Shown here piece after piece: positions 52,732 through 62,329 of a DNA stretch of 64,000 nucleotides. The translations under genes and the position numbers were made by a program. Under the pieces are notes generated by a model. That model saw only the letters and a list, made by a program, of their open reading frames with translations. It did not search any database and was not told the origin of the DNA. Position 1 is the first letter of the stretch; every line of letters begins with the position of its first letter. The DNA is from Vogesella aquatica (lineage in GTDB: Bacteria > Pseudomonadota > Gammaproteobacteria > Burkholderiales > Chromobacteriaceae): assembly GCF_028548455.1 (NCBI RefSeq), contig NZ_JAQQLF010000005.1, forward strand, positions 1 to 64,000, in the 5' to 3' direction.

Positions 52732-53720
52732 ACGGCATCACCTTGCAGCGCCGGCACGGCCAGGTGAGCGTGCACTGGCCCAGGTTGGCCGCCGAGCAAT
52801 TATTTGTCGGCCGCACACCGGCCGAGGCCATTGCGCTGGCGCCGCAATTGTTTTCGCTGTGCGGCCACGCGCAGCAGCTGGCCGCCACACTGGCGCTGGC
52901 CGCCGCCAGCGGCCAGCCTGCCGCGGCCAACCCACAAGCACTGGCCGCTGTGCGGCTGGAGGCCATCCGCGAAACGCTGCGCCGCTGGCTGCTGGACTGG
53001 GCGCCGGCCTGCGGCCAACCCTGCGACGCCAGTGCCATCGCGGTACTGGCGCGCGCCAGCACGCTACAGGATTACCGCCAGCTGGCCGCGTACAGCATTT
53101 TCGGTACCGAGCCGGCTATCTGGTGCCAGTATGGTCTGGCCGGCTGGCAACAATGGGCAGCCGCTGGCGATAATGCCGCCGCCCGTGCCTTGCAGCAGCT
53201 ACTGGCTGCAGCGCCGGAAGCCCCCCCTGCCTTGCATATGCTGGGCAACACCGCCGCGCTGGCCGCCGAACCACACTGGCTTGCCGGTCACTACCCAAGC
53301 TGGCGCAGCCAGCCGGTAGAAACCGGCGCGCTGGCGCGTTACCAGCCGCTGCTGCAAGCGTGGCTGGACACCTGCCATGTCAGCGCTGCGCGCCTGCTGG
53401 CGCGCTGGCTGGCGCTGGCCGCCTGGCTGGGCGAGGCCGAAGCGGGCAGCGACAGCTGCACGCTGGCCGGTAGCGGCCTGGCGCTGGTAGACACCGCACG
53501 CGGCCCGCTGCTGCATCTGGCCACGCTGGGTAGCGACGGCCACATCAGCCATTACCGCGTGCTGCCGCCCACGCTATGGCACAGCCACCCGCAAGGCTGC
53601 ATGGCGCAGGCCGCGGCCAACGGTACGGCCGCCCAGATACAGCGCAGGCTATTGCTGATCGACCCCTGCGTAAGCTTTACACTTGCCGGTATCGATAACG
53701 AGGAACCGCCCCATGCATGA
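52728..53720 (+). CDS. hupK: hydrogenase maturation scaffold HupK (HoxV)
   Basis: A 330-residue protein distantly related to the hydrogenase large subunit. The C-terminus holds the relic motif LIDPCVSFTLAG, which resembles the large subunit's DPCxxC but keeps only the first cysteine. In Ralstonia, HoxV is proposed as an intermediate scaffold for the Fe(CN)2CO unit before transfer to the large subunit. Sequence conservation is low elsewhere, so the call rests on that motif and on gene order. It overlaps both neighbours. Confidence 0.85.
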   Translation: MNGITLQRRHGQVSVHWPRLAAEQLFVGRTPAEAIALAPQLFSLCGHAQQLAATLALAAASGQPAAANPQALAAVRLEAIRETLRRWLLDWAPACGQPCDASAIAVLARASTLQDYRQLAAYSIFGTEPAIWCQYGLAGWQQWAAAGDNAAARALQQLLAAAPEAPPALHMLGNTAALAAEPHWLAGHYPSWRSQPVETGALARYQPLLQAWLDTCHVSAARLLARWLALAAWLGEAEAGSDSCTLAGSGLALVDTARGPLLHLATLGSDGHISHYRVLPPTLWHSHPQGCMAQAAANGTAAQIQRRLLLIDPCVSFTLAGIDNEEPPHA

Positions 53721-54054
53721 AATGTCGCTGGCCGAAGGCATCGTGCAGCTGCTGGAAGAGCACGCACACACGCAGCAATTCCGCCGCGTCAAACAGATCT
53801 GGCTACAGGTAGGCGAGCTGGCCGGCGTGGAGCCGGAAGCGCTGACCTTCTGCCTGGACGTGGTACTACGCGGCAGCCTGGCCGAGGGCGCCCAGGTGCA
53901 CCTGCTGCGCGAGCCCGGCCGTGGCTGGTGCCTGGCCTGCAGCCAGGAGGTCGCCATCCACGCGCGCTTTGACGCCTGCCCCAGCTGCGGCCGCCACCAG
54001 GTACAGGTCACCGGCGGCGAGGAACTGCGCGTGGCGGAGCTGGAGGTGGAATAA
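53713..54054 (+). CDS. hypA: hydrogenase nickel incorporation protein HypA
   Basis: A 113-residue HypA. The nickel ligand His2 is in MHEMSLAEGI. The structural zinc site is Cys73-x2-Cys76 and Cys89-x2-Cys92. With HypB it delivers nickel to the large subunit. Start 53713 is fixed by the conserved MHE; the longer frame would bury it. It overlaps hupK by eight bases. Confidence 0.95.
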   Translation: MHEMSLAEGIVQLLEEHAHTQQFRRVKQIWLQVGELAGVEPEALTFCLDVVLRGSLAEGAQVHLLREPGRGWCLACSQEVAIHARFDACPSCGRHQVQVTGGEELRVAELEVE

Positions 54055-54126
54055 GCCCTGCCAGCACCGTTACCACCCGCACAAAGAAAAACACAACACC
54101 GAACAGAATAAGAAAGGACCCCACCC

Positions 54127-55173
54127 ATGTGTACCGTCTGTGGCTGCGCCGAAGGCAATGTCAGCATCGAGGGCCAGAAACCGGCCGTGAAATACCCGTA
54201 CCGCCCGCGCCGCGCCGGCGGCCACGCGCATGGCCATCACCATCACCATCATCATGACCACGATCACAGCCACGCTCACCCGCACCAGCATGACCACCAC
54301 CACGCGCCAGCCCAGCCGGTAGCGCAGGCAAGCGACGCCGCCGATAGCGCGCCGGTAACACTGGCCGACGGCAGCCACCACTACGGCCACGGCCCGGCGC
54401 ACGCGCACGCACCGGGGCTGAGCCAGGCGCGCATGGTGAAGATCGAGCAGGACATCCTGGGCAAGAATAACCAGTACGCGGCGGTAAACCGCCGCCGCCT
54501 GGCCGAGCGCGGCATTTTTGCGCTGAACCTGGTATCCAGCCCCGGCTCCGGCAAGACCACGCTGCTGACCGAAACCGTGCAAAGGTTGGCCGCCTCCACC
54601 CCGCTGGCGGTAATCGAGGGCGACCAGCAAACCGCGCACGACGCCGAGCGCATCCGCGCCGCCGGCGCGCCGGCCATCCAGATCAACACCGGCAAGGGCT
54701 GCCACCTGGACGCGCACATGGTGGGCCAGGCGCTGGACGCGCTGGCGCTGCAGGACGACAGCCTGCTGCTGATCGAAAACGTCGGCAACCTGGTGTGCCC
54801 GGCGGCGTTCGACCTGGGCGAGGCGCACAAGGTCGCCATCCTGTCGGTCACCGAGGGCGAAGACAAACCGCTGAAGTACCCGGACATGTTCGCCGCCGCC
54901 AGTCTGATGGTACTCACCAAAACCGACCTGCTGCCGCACCTGGATTTCAACGTCGATGCCTGCATCGCCTACGCCCGCCGCGTCAACCCCGCCATCGAGG
55001 TGCTGCAGCTGAGCGCCCGCAATGGCGACGGCATGGACGCCTGGCTACAGTGGCTGGCCTACGGCCTGATCGAAGCGCGCGCCCAGCGTGCCGAACGGGA
55101 AGCACAGCTGGCGCAGTTGGCCGCACTCAAAGCCCAGGTCGCCGCGCTCGAAACGCAGCTGGCGCAGCGCTAA
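54127..55173 (+). CDS. hypB: hydrogenase nickel incorporation GTPase HypB, histidine-rich
   Basis: A 348-residue SIMIBI GTPase for nickel insertion. The N-terminal high-affinity nickel motif is MCTVCGC (Cys2, Cys5, Cys7). Residues 33-59 contain 18 histidines, and a second cluster follows ([15 protein letters not shown]), so the protein can also store nickel. The GTPase domain has [11 protein letters not shown], the motif ENVGNLVCP with the metal-site cysteine, and LTKTDLLPH. The C-terminus has a coiled-coil tail ([20 protein letters not shown]) not found in all HypB. AAAGGA precedes the ATG. It stands between hypA and hypF. Confidence 0.96.
   Translation: MCTVCGCAEGNVSIEGQKPAVKYPYRPRRAGGHAHGHHHHHHHDHDHSHAHPHQHDHHHAPAQPVAQASDAADSAPVTLADGSHHYGHGPAHAHAPGLSQARMVKIEQDILGKNNQYAAVNRRRLAERGIFALNLVSSPGSGKTTLLTETVQRLAASTPLAVIEGDQQTAHDAERIRAAGAPAIQINTGKGCHLDAHMVGQALDALALQDDSLLLIENVGNLVCPAAFDLGEAHKVAILSVTEGEDKPLKYPDMFAAASLMVLTKTDLLPHLDFNVDACIAYARRVNPAIEVLQLSARNGDGMDAWLQWLAYGLIEARAQRAEREAQLAQLAALKAQVAALETQLAQR
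54582..54593 (-). repeat. candidate uptake-like word inside hypB
   Basis: Exact minus-strand copy of GCGGCCAACCTT; this is the one exact copy not preceded by T (on its own strand). Confidence 0.55.
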
Positions 55174-55176
55174 GGC

Positions 55177-57489
55177 ATGGCGCTGCAACGCCGTTGCCTC
55201 ACCGCCCGTGGCCGCGTGCAAGGCGTGGGCTTTCGCCCGCACGTGTGGCGCGTGGCCCAGGCGCTGGGCCTGGCCGGCCACGTGGCCAACCACGCCAGCG
55301 GGGTGGTGATCGAGGTGGAAGGCAGCGCGGCGCAGCTGGACGCCTTTGCCGTACAGCTGCTGGCCGGCCTGCCGCCGCAGGCGCAGGTGGATAGCCTCAC
55401 CAGCCACGCGCTGCCGCCACAGGGCGAGCACGATTTCACCATTGCCGCCAGCGCAGGCAACACAGCACAGGTGCGGCTACCGGCCGACAGCGCGCCGTGC
55501 GACGCTTGCCTGGCCGAGCTGTGCCAGCCGGCTGGCCGCCACTGGCGCCACGCCTTCATCAACTGCACGCAGTGCGGCCCGCGCTACAGCGTCACCCGCG
55601 CCCTGCCCTACGACCGCAGCGCCACCACGCTGGCCGGCTTTGCGCTGTGCGCGGCCTGCAACGCCGACTACCAGCAGCCGGCCAGCCGCCGCTTTCACGC
55701 CGAGCCAACCTGCTGCCCGGCCTGCGGCCCGCAGCTGCACTACCTCGGCGCGGAGGGCACGCCGCAAGCTGGCGACCCGCTGGCACTGGCGCTGGCCACG
55801 CTGCAAGGCGGCGGCATCGTGGCAATAAAAAGCAGCGGCGGCTTTCATCTGGCCTGCGACGCGCGCAACGCTGGCGCCATTGCCCGCCTGCGCCAGCGCA
55901 AGCACCGCCCGGCCAAGCCCTTGGCGCTGATGGCGGCCAACCTGGCCAGCCTGCACGGCGTGGTGCAGCTGGATGCCGCTGCAGCCACGCTGCTGGCCAG
56001 CCCGGCGCGCCCCATCGTGCTGCTGCCACGCGGCGGCGCCCCCCTGCCGGACGCGCTGGCGCCGGGCCTGGCCGAGCTGGGCGTGCTGCTGCCGCCCACG
56101 CCGCTGCACCTGCTGCTGTGGCACGAGGCCGCCGGCCGCCCGGCCGGCACCGGCTGGCTGGATGACGCCCAAGCCATGCTGCTGGTGATGACCAGCGGCA
56201 ACGCCAGCGGCGCGCCGGTGGCCATCGATAACGACGAAGCGCTCGCCGCACTGGCCGGCATTGCCGACGGCTTTTTGCTGCACGACCGCGCCATCCACGC
56301 CCGCAGCGACGACAGCGTGCTGCGCGTCGACGCACTGGGCCACGCCACGCTGCGCCGCAGCCGTGGCTACGTGCCGGACGTGCTGCCGCTGGCCGCCGAC
56401 GGTGCCACCGTGCTGGCCACCGGCAGCTACCTGAAAAACGCCCCGGCGCTGCTGTACGGCAACGCGGCGCTGCCCGGCGCCCACGTCGGCGACCTGGCGC
56501 ACCCGGCTGCCTGCGTGGCACTGGAGCACGCCATCGCCGCGTTGCAGCTGCACGCCGGCCACGCACCGCAAGCCATCGCCTGCGACAACGGCGAGCACTT
56601 TGCCAGCCAGCTGGCGGCGCAGTTGGCCGCGGCGGCCAACCTCCCGCTGCTACGCATTAGCCACCACCACGCCCACATCGGCGCCGTGTGCGCCGAACAC
56701 CAGCTGCACGGCCCGGTGCTGGGCCTGGCGCTGGACGGCCACGGCGTCGGCGACGACGGCGGCGCCTGGGGCGGCGAGCTGCTACGGGTAGACGGCGCGC
56801 ACAGCCAGCGCATCGGCCACCTGGCGCCGCTGGCGCTGCCCGGCGGCGACACCGCCGCACGCGAACCGTGGCGCGTGGCCGCCGCCTGGCTGCTGCAACA
56901 CGGTTTGGCGAGCGAGGCAGAACGCCGCTTTGGCCACCAGCCGGCGTGGCCGCTGCTACAGCAACAGCTGGCACGCGGCATCAACACGCCGTACAGCAGC
57001 AGCATGGGCCGCTATTTCGACCTGGTCGCCGCACTGGCCGGCGTGTGCCTGCAGCAAGGCTACGAAGGCGAAGCGCCACAACGGCTGCAAGCGCTGGCGC
57101 AGCCCTGCGCGCCGCTGGCCGAGGCCTGGCATATCGATGCGGCCAACGTGTTGCAGCTGGCGCCGCTGCTACGGCAGCTGCTGGCCCGGCCCGACGCCGC
57201 CACCATCGCCAGCCTGTGGCACGCCACGCTGGCGGCGGCGCTTGCCAGCTGGGTACTGGCTGCCGCGCAACAATACTCGATCGGCACGGTGGCACTGGGC
57301 GGCGGCTGTTTTGCCAACCGCACCTTGCTGGCCGCGCTGCTACCGCGATTACAACAGGCCGGACTGGCCGTGTACCACCCGCAGGCCTTGCCGGCCGGCG
57401 ACGGCGGTCTGGCCGTGGGCCAGGCCTGGGTAGCACGGCAGATACTGGCCAACAAGGAGACTGACCCATGTGCCTGGCCATGCCGGTGA
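55177..57489 (+). CDS. hypF: carbamoyltransferase HypF
   Basis: A 770-residue HypF, which makes the thiocarbamate on HypE that becomes cyanide of the active site. Domains in order: acylphosphatase (about 1-95, ARGRVQGVGFRPHVWR), two zinc fingers (about 108-185, CDACLAELC, CTQCGPRYS, CAACNADY, CCPACGPQL), a YrdC-like domain (about 200-385, AIKSSGGFHLACDA, KHRPAKPLALM) and a Kae1-like domain (about 400-770, HHHAHIGAV, GLALDGHGVGDDG, GGCFANRTL). All parts are intact. It overlaps hypC by 22 bases. Confidence 0.96.
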   Translation: MALQRRCLTARGRVQGVGFRPHVWRVAQALGLAGHVANHASGVVIEVEGSAAQLDAFAVQLLAGLPPQAQVDSLTSHALPPQGEHDFTIAASAGNTAQVRLPADSAPCDACLAELCQPAGRHWRHAFINCTQCGPRYSVTRALPYDRSATTLAGFALCAACNADYQQPASRRFHAEPTCCPACGPQLHYLGAEGTPQAGDPLALALATLQGGGIVAIKSSGGFHLACDARNAGAIARLRQRKHRPAKPLALMAANLASLHGVVQLDAAAATLLASPARPIVLLPRGGAPLPDALAPGLAELGVLLPPTPLHLLLWHEAAGRPAGTGWLDDAQAMLLVMTSGNASGAPVAIDNDEALAALAGIADGFLLHDRAIHARSDDSVLRVDALGHATLRRSRGYVPDVLPLAADGATVLATGSYLKNAPALLYGNAALPGAHVGDLAHPAACVALEHAIAALQLHAGHAPQAIACDNGEHFASQLAAQLAAAANLPLLRISHHHAHIGAVCAEHQLHGPVLGLALDGHGVGDDGGAWGGELLRVDGAHSQRIGHLAPLALPGGDTAAREPWRVAAAWLLQHGLASEAERRFGHQPAWPLLQQQLARGINTPYSSSMGRYFDLVAALAGVCLQQGYEGEAPQRLQALAQPCAPLAEAWHIDAANVLQLAPLLRQLLARPDAATIASLWHATLAAALASWVLAAAQQYSIGTVALGGGCFANRTLLAALLPRLQQAGLAVYHPQALPAGDGGLAVGQAWVARQILANKETDPCAWPCR

Positions 57490-57704
57490 AAGTAACGGAG
57501 CTACTGGCGGGCGATAACGCCCGTGTCGAGGTGGACGGCGTGATGCGCGACGTATCCATCGCCCTGGTACCGGGCGTGCAGCCCGGCGATTACGTGATCC
57601 TGCACGTGGGTTACGCCATCGGCCGGCTGGACGCCGCCGAAGCCGAAAAAACGCTGGCGCTGATGCACGAGCTGGCCGCCTTGCCGCAGGGGGAGCAGCC
57701 ATGA
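57468..57704 (+). CDS. hypC: hydrogenase assembly chaperone HypC
   Basis: A 78-residue HypC. Cys2 (MCLAMPVKV) is the essential ligand for the iron unit it shuttles with HypD. The barrel signature VSIALVPGVQPGDYVILHVGYA is complete. It starts inside the end of hypF and its stop overlaps hypD. Confidence 0.96.
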   Translation: MCLAMPVKVTELLAGDNARVEVDGVMRDVSIALVPGVQPGDYVILHVGYAIGRLDAAEAEKTLALMHELAALPQGEQP

Positions 57705-58825
57705 AATACGTAGACGAATTCCGCCGCGGCGACGTGGCGCGCGGCCTGGCCGCCCGCATTGCCGAGGCGGTACAGCCCGGCCGCCACTACCGGCTGATGG
57801 AGTTTTGCGGCGGCCACACCCACGCCATTGCCCGCTACGGCCTGACCGGCCTGCTGCCGGCGGCGGTGCAGCTGATCCACGGCCCCGGCTGCCCGGTGTG
57901 CGTGCTGCCGATCGGCCGTATCGATTCCGCCATCGAGCTGGCGCTGCAGCACGGCGCCATCGTCTGTAGCTACGGCGACTGCCTGCGGGTGCCGGCCAGT
58001 AACAAGCTCAGCCTGTACAAGGCGCGGGCGCTGGGCGGCGACGTGCGCATGGTGTACTCCACCGCCGACGCGCTGCAGATCGCGCGCGACAACCCGGCGC
58101 GGCAGGTGGTGTTCTTTGCCATCGGCTTTGAAACCACCACCCCGCCCACCGCGCTGGCGCTGAAAGCCGCCCGCGCCGAAGGGCTGCGCAACTTCAGCGT
58201 GTTCTGCAACCACGTGCTGACCCCGCCTGCCATGCAGCACCTGCTGGCCGCCGGCGACGCGGTGCAGCTGGACGGCTTCATCGGCCCCTCGCACGTCAGC
58301 ACCGTGATCGGCAGCGCGCCGTACCAGGCGGTGGCCGACGCCTACGCCAAGCCGGTGGTGATTGCCGGTTTCGAGCCGCTGGACGTGCTGCAATCGGTGC
58401 TGATGCTGGTGGAACGCATCAACCGTGGCGAGGCAGGCGTGGCCACCCAGTTCACCCGCGCCGTCACCACCGACGGCAACGCCACCGCCCGCGCCGTGGT
58501 GGCCGAAACGCTGGTGCTGCGGCCAACCTTTGAATGGCGCGGCCTGGGCCAGGTGCCGCAGTCGGCGCTGGCCATCCACCCCGACTACGCCGACTTCGAC
58601 GCCGAGCTGCGCTTCGGCCTGCCCTACCGCCACGTGCCGGACCACCGCGCCTGCGAGTGCGCCGCCATCCTGCGCGGGCAAAAACAGCCGCAGGACTGCA
58701 AGGTGTTCGGCATTGTCTGCACCCCCGACAACCCGCTGGGTTCGTGCATGGTGTCCAGCGAAGGCGCCTGCGCCGCCCACTACCACTACGGCCGCTTTAC
58801 CGCGCCGCAGGAGCAACCGGCATGA
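57701..58825 (+). CDS. hypD: hydrogenase formation protein HypD
   Basis: A 374-residue iron-sulfur scaffold on which Fe(CN)2CO is built. Conserved cysteine motifs are present: MEFCGGHTHAI (Cys36), HGPGCPVCVLP, and the C-terminal cluster region (RACECAAILRGQ, QDCKVFGIVCTPDNPLGSCMVSSEGACAA). The motif GFETTTP is also seen. It overlaps both hypC and hypE by ATGA. Confidence 0.96.
   Translation: MKYVDEFRRGDVARGLAARIAEAVQPGRHYRLMEFCGGHTHAIARYGLTGLLPAAVQLIHGPGCPVCVLPIGRIDSAIELALQHGAIVCSYGDCLRVPASNKLSLYKARALGGDVRMVYSTADALQIARDNPARQVVFFAIGFETTTPPTALALKAARAEGLRNFSVFCNHVLTPPAMQHLLAAGDAVQLDGFIGPSHVSTVIGSAPYQAVADAYAKPVVIAGFEPLDVLQSVLMLVERINRGEAGVATQFTRAVTTDGNATARAVVAETLVLRPTFEWRGLGQVPQSALAIHPDYADFDAELRFGLPYRHVPDHRACECAAILRGQKQPQDCKVFGIVCTPDNPLGSCMVSSEGACAAHYHYGRFTAPQEQPA
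58519..58530 (+). repeat. candidate uptake-like word inside hypD
   Basis: Exact copy of GCGGCCAACCTT preceded by T, within the coding sequence. Confidence 0.55.
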
Positions 58826-59859
58826 GCCACCCCACCCGCAAGCTGGACATCACCCACGGCCGCATCGACATGACCCACGGCAGCGGCGGCCGCGCCATGG
58901 CGCAGCTGGTAGACGAGCTGTTCGCCCCGGCCTTTCGCAACGACTACCTGGCGCAGGGTAACGACCAGGCCATCTTGCCGCCGCCCGGCGGCCGCCTGGC
59001 CATCGCCACCGACAGCCACGTGATCTCGCCGCTATTCTTCCCCGGCGGCGACATCGGTAGCCTCTCGGTGCACGGCACGGTGAACGACCTGGCCATGGGC
59101 GGCGCCACGCCGCTGTACCTGAGCGCCGGCTTTATTCTGGAAGAAGGCCTGCCGCTGGCCGACCTCAAGCGTATCGTGGACAGCATGGCCGCCGCCGCCC
59201 GCGACGCCGGCGTGCGCATTGTGACCGGCGACACCAAAGTGGTGGAACGCGGCCACGGCGACGGCGTGTACATCAGCACCACCGGCATTGGCGTGGTGGC
59301 CGACGGCGTACAGCTGTGCGGCAGCCAGGCGCAGCCGGGCGATGCGATTCTGGTATCCGGCACGCTGGGCGAGCACGGCATGGCGGTGATGAGCCAGCGC
59401 GAAAACCTGGGCTTTGCCAGCCCCATCGTGTCCGACAGCGCCGCGCTGCACACGCTGGCGGCGGCGCTGATGGCAGCCAGCCCCGGCCTGCGCCTGATGC
59501 GCGACCCCACCCGTGGCGGCCTGGCCACCACGCTGAACGAGATCGCCCGCCAGTCCGGCGTGGGCATGCAACTGCAGGAAGACGCGATACCGCTGCAGCC
59601 GGCGGTGCGCGCCGCCTGCGAGTTCCTGGGCCTGGACCCGCTGTACGTGGCCAACGAGGGCAAGCTGATTGCCGTCTGCCCCGCCGCCGAAGCCGACGCT
59701 GCGTTGGCCGCGCTGCGGGCGCACCCGCTGGGCCGCCATGCGGCCAACATCGGTCAGGTGGTGGCCGACCCGCACCACTTCGTGCGTGTGCGCACGCCGT
59801 TTGGCGGCGAGCGCCTGCTGGACTGGCTGGCCGGCGAGATGCTGCCGCGCATTTGCTAA
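58822..59859 (+). CDS. hypE: hydrogenase expression/formation protein HypE
   Basis: A 345-residue PurM-like ATPase that dehydrates its C-terminal thiocarbamate to thiocyanate. The C-terminus PRIC ends in the required cysteine. ATP-binding features are MTHGSGGRAMAQL near the start, GNDQAILPPPGGRLAIATDSH, and MRDPTRGGLATTLNE. The start at 58822 overlaps the hypD stop. It is the last gene of the hyp block. Confidence 0.96.
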   Translation: MSHPTRKLDITHGRIDMTHGSGGRAMAQLVDELFAPAFRNDYLAQGNDQAILPPPGGRLAIATDSHVISPLFFPGGDIGSLSVHGTVNDLAMGGATPLYLSAGFILEEGLPLADLKRIVDSMAAAARDAGVRIVTGDTKVVERGHGDGVYISTTGIGVVADGVQLCGSQAQPGDAILVSGTLGEHGMAVMSQRENLGFASPIVSDSAALHTLAAALMAASPGLRLMRDPTRGGLATTLNEIARQSGVGMQLQEDAIPLQPAVRAACEFLGLDPLYVANEGKLIAVCPAAEADAALAALRAHPLGRHAANIGQVVADPHHFVRVRTPFGGERLLDWLAGEMLPRIC

Positions 59860-59898
59860 GCCCCGTTACAATACGCCCATGCCCCTGAAAGACACGCC

Positions 59899-61335
59899 AT
59901 GAGCCCCCAAGCTACCGTTTTGCTGGTGGACGATGAAATCCGCTCGCTGGAAGCGCTGCAACGCACGCTGGAAGACGACTTCACGCTGTTTACCGCCAGC
60001 AGTGCCGACGAGGCACTGGCCATCCTGGAAAGCGAATTCATCCAGGTGATCGTTACCGACCAGCGCATGCCGGACATGACCGGCGTGGCGCTGCTGCGCC
60101 GCGTGCGCGAGCGCCACCCGCAGGTGGTGCGCATCATCCTGTCCGGCTACACCGACAACGCCGACATCATCGCCGCCGTCAACGAAGCCGGCATCTACCA
60201 GTACCTGCTGAAGCCCTGGCACCCGGAAAGCCTGCTGCTGACCGTACAGGGCGCCGCCGAGCTGTTCCGCCTGCAGCAGGACAACGAACTATTGAACGTG
60301 GAGCTGAAAACCTCGGCCCCGTGGCTGCAAGGCCGGGTGGACGGCAAGCGCCGCGAGCTGAAGGCCCGTAACGCCATGGCCAACATCACCCGCGCCGCCG
60401 GCAGCCCGCTGGACAAAGTGTGCGAGCTTTTGGAGCGCGTAGCCGGCTTCGACATTGCGGTGCTGATCGAGGGCGAATCCGGCGTGGGCAAAGAGCTGCT
60501 GGCACGCGCGCTGCACTACGCCAGCCACCGCCGCGACCGCCCCTTTGTGGTGGAAAACTGCGCCGCCATGCCGGAGCAGCTGCTGGAAAGCGAGCTGTTC
60601 GGCCACAAGCGCGGCGCCTTTACCGGCGCCTATCAAGACCACATCGGCCTGTTCCAGCAGGCCGACGGCGGCACCATCTTTCTGGATGAAATCGGCGAAA
60701 CCTCGCCCGCCTTCCAGGCCAAGCTGCTGCGTGTGCTGCAGGAAGGCGAAATCCGCCCGGTGGGCAGCCCGCGCCCGCTGAAGGTGGACGTGCGCGTGGT
60801 GTCGGCCACCAACCGCAAGCTGGCCGAGCTGGTGCGCGAGGGGCGCTTTCGCGAAGACCTGTACTACCGGCTGTCGGCGTTTGCCGTCACCGTGCCGCCG
60901 CTGCGCGAACGGCCGGCCGATATTCCGCTGATTGCCGAAAAGCTGCTGGACGACGCGCGCCGCCACTACCAGCGCCCCGGCCTGACGCTGCTGGCCGACG
61001 CGCAGGACGCGCTGCGGCTGTACCGCTGGCCAGGCAATGTGCGCCAGCTGCGCAACGAGCTGAACCGCATGCTGGTGCTGGCCGATGGTGACGCGCTGGG
61101 CGCCGAGCTGCTGTCGCCCGAGGTGCTGCAAGCCGCAGCCGAGGAACAGGTGGCCGAGCTGGCGTTCCTGGCCGGCATCGAGGGCGACCTCAAAACGCGG
61201 CTGGAAGCGCTGGAAAAGCGCATCCTGAAAGAAACCCTCACCCGCCAGCGCTGGAACAAAACCCGCGCCGCCGAAGAACTGGGCCTGTCGCGGGTAGGCC
61301 TGCGCAGCAAGCTGACGCGCTACGGGCTGGAATGA
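59899..61335 (+). CDS. hoxA: sigma-54-dependent hydrogenase regulator HoxA (HupR)
   Basis: A 478-residue NtrC-type activator. The receiver (about 5-120) has phospho-acceptor Asp54 in VTDQRMPDM. The AAA+ domain (about 175-395) has Walker A GESGVGKE, the sigma-54 contact loop GAFTGA, Walker B GTIFLDEIGE and the arginine finger REDLYYRL. A Fis-type helix-turn-helix is at the C-terminus (TRAAEELGLSRVGLRSKL). In Ralstonia and Rhodobacter, HoxA/HupR is active when unphosphorylated and is silenced by the kinase HoxJ/HupT. The obvious local target is the promoter at 49688-49703. Confidence 0.93.
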   Translation: MSPQATVLLVDDEIRSLEALQRTLEDDFTLFTASSADEALAILESEFIQVIVTDQRMPDMTGVALLRRVRERHPQVVRIILSGYTDNADIIAAVNEAGIYQYLLKPWHPESLLLTVQGAAELFRLQQDNELLNVELKTSAPWLQGRVDGKRRELKARNAMANITRAAGSPLDKVCELLERVAGFDIAVLIEGESGVGKELLARALHYASHRRDRPFVVENCAAMPEQLLESELFGHKRGAFTGAYQDHIGLFQQADGGTIFLDEIGETSPAFQAKLLRVLQEGEIRPVGSPRPLKVDVRVVSATNRKLAELVREGRFREDLYYRLSAFAVTVPPLRERPADIPLIAEKLLDDARRHYQRPGLTLLADAQDALRLYRWPGNVRQLRNELNRMLVLADGDALGAELLSPEVLQAAAEEQVAELAFLAGIEGDLKTRLEALEKRILKETLTRQRWNKTRAAEELGLSRVGLRSKLTRYGLE

Positions 61336-61336
61336 C

Positions 61337-62329
61337 ATGACGAGCAAAACGCTGGTCTGGCTGCAAAGCGGCGGCTGCGGCGGCTGTACGCTGTCGGCGC
61401 TGTGCGCGGAAAGCCCCGACTTCTTTACCGCGCTGGCCGACAGCGGCATCCGCCTGGCTTATCACCCGTCGCTGACCGAAGCCAGCGGCGACGAGGTGGC
61501 GCCGCTGCTGGCCGGGTTGGCCGCAGACGGCATCGACATCCTGTGCCTGGAAGGCTCGGTGATGCTGGGGGCAGACGGGCGCTTCCACATCAGCGGTAGC
61601 GAACACCAGCCCTACTACCAGCAGATCGCCGCGCTGGCCGCCCGCGCCCGCTACGTGGTGGCAGTGGGCACCTGCGCCGCTTACGGCGGCATTACCGCCG
61701 CCGGTGATAACCTCACCGGCGCCACCGGCCTGGCGTGGCAGGGCAACCAGCCCGGCGGCCTGCTGGGTAGCGGCTTTGCCGGCAGCAGCGGCTTGCCGGT
61801 GGTGAACATCAGCGGCTGCCCCACCCACCCCGGCTGGGTGCTGGAAACGCTGGCGCTGCTGGCCGCCGACGCGCTGGCCGCCAGCGACCTGGACCCGCTG
61901 GGCCGGCCGCGCTTTTACGCCGACAAGCTGGTGCACCACGGCTGCGACAAGAACGAGTTTTACGAATTCAAGGCCAGCGCCGAGGCGCCCGGCCAGCAAG
62001 GCTGTCTGATGGAGTTTGTCGGCTGCAAGGGCACGCAGGCGCACGCCGACTGCAATATCCGGCCGTGGAACGGCGAAGGCTCCTGCCTGACCGGCGGCTA
62101 CCCGTGCATCAACTGCACCGCGCCCGACTTTGCCGACCCCGGCCACGCATTTTTCGACACACCCAAGATTGCCGGCTTCCCGGTGGGCCTGCCCACCGAC
62201 ATGCCCAAGGCCTGGTTCGTGGCGCTGTCCACGCTGTCCAAGTCGGCCACGCCCACACGGGTGAAGGTTAACGCCACGCAGGATCGCATCACCATGCCAC
62301 CGTCGCTCCCCAAAAAGAACACCCCATGA
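61337..62329 (+). CDS. hupU: regulatory (H2-sensing) hydrogenase small subunit HupU (HoxB)
   Basis: A 330-residue small subunit carrying iron-sulfur clusters. Cluster cysteines are visible in SGGCGGCTL, VGTCAAYGGI, SGCPTHPGWV, HHGCDKNEF, FVGCKGTQAHADC and YPCINCTAP. There is no N-terminal twin-arginine signal, so the protein stays in the cytoplasm, as expected for the sensor hydrogenase (group 2b) and not for the uptake enzyme. It is separated from hoxA by one base and overlaps hupV by ATGA. Confidence 0.94.
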   Translation: MTSKTLVWLQSGGCGGCTLSALCAESPDFFTALADSGIRLAYHPSLTEASGDEVAPLLAGLAADGIDILCLEGSVMLGADGRFHISGSEHQPYYQQIAALAARARYVVAVGTCAAYGGITAAGDNLTGATGLAWQGNQPGGLLGSGFAGSSGLPVVNISGCPTHPGWVLETLALLAADALAASDLDPLGRPRFYADKLVHHGCDKNEFYEFKASAEAPGQQGCLMEFVGCKGTQAHADCNIRPWNGEGSCLTGGYPCINCTAPDFADPGHAFFDTPKIAGFPVGLPTDMPKAWFVALSTLSKSATPTRVKVNATQDRITMPPSLPKKNTP

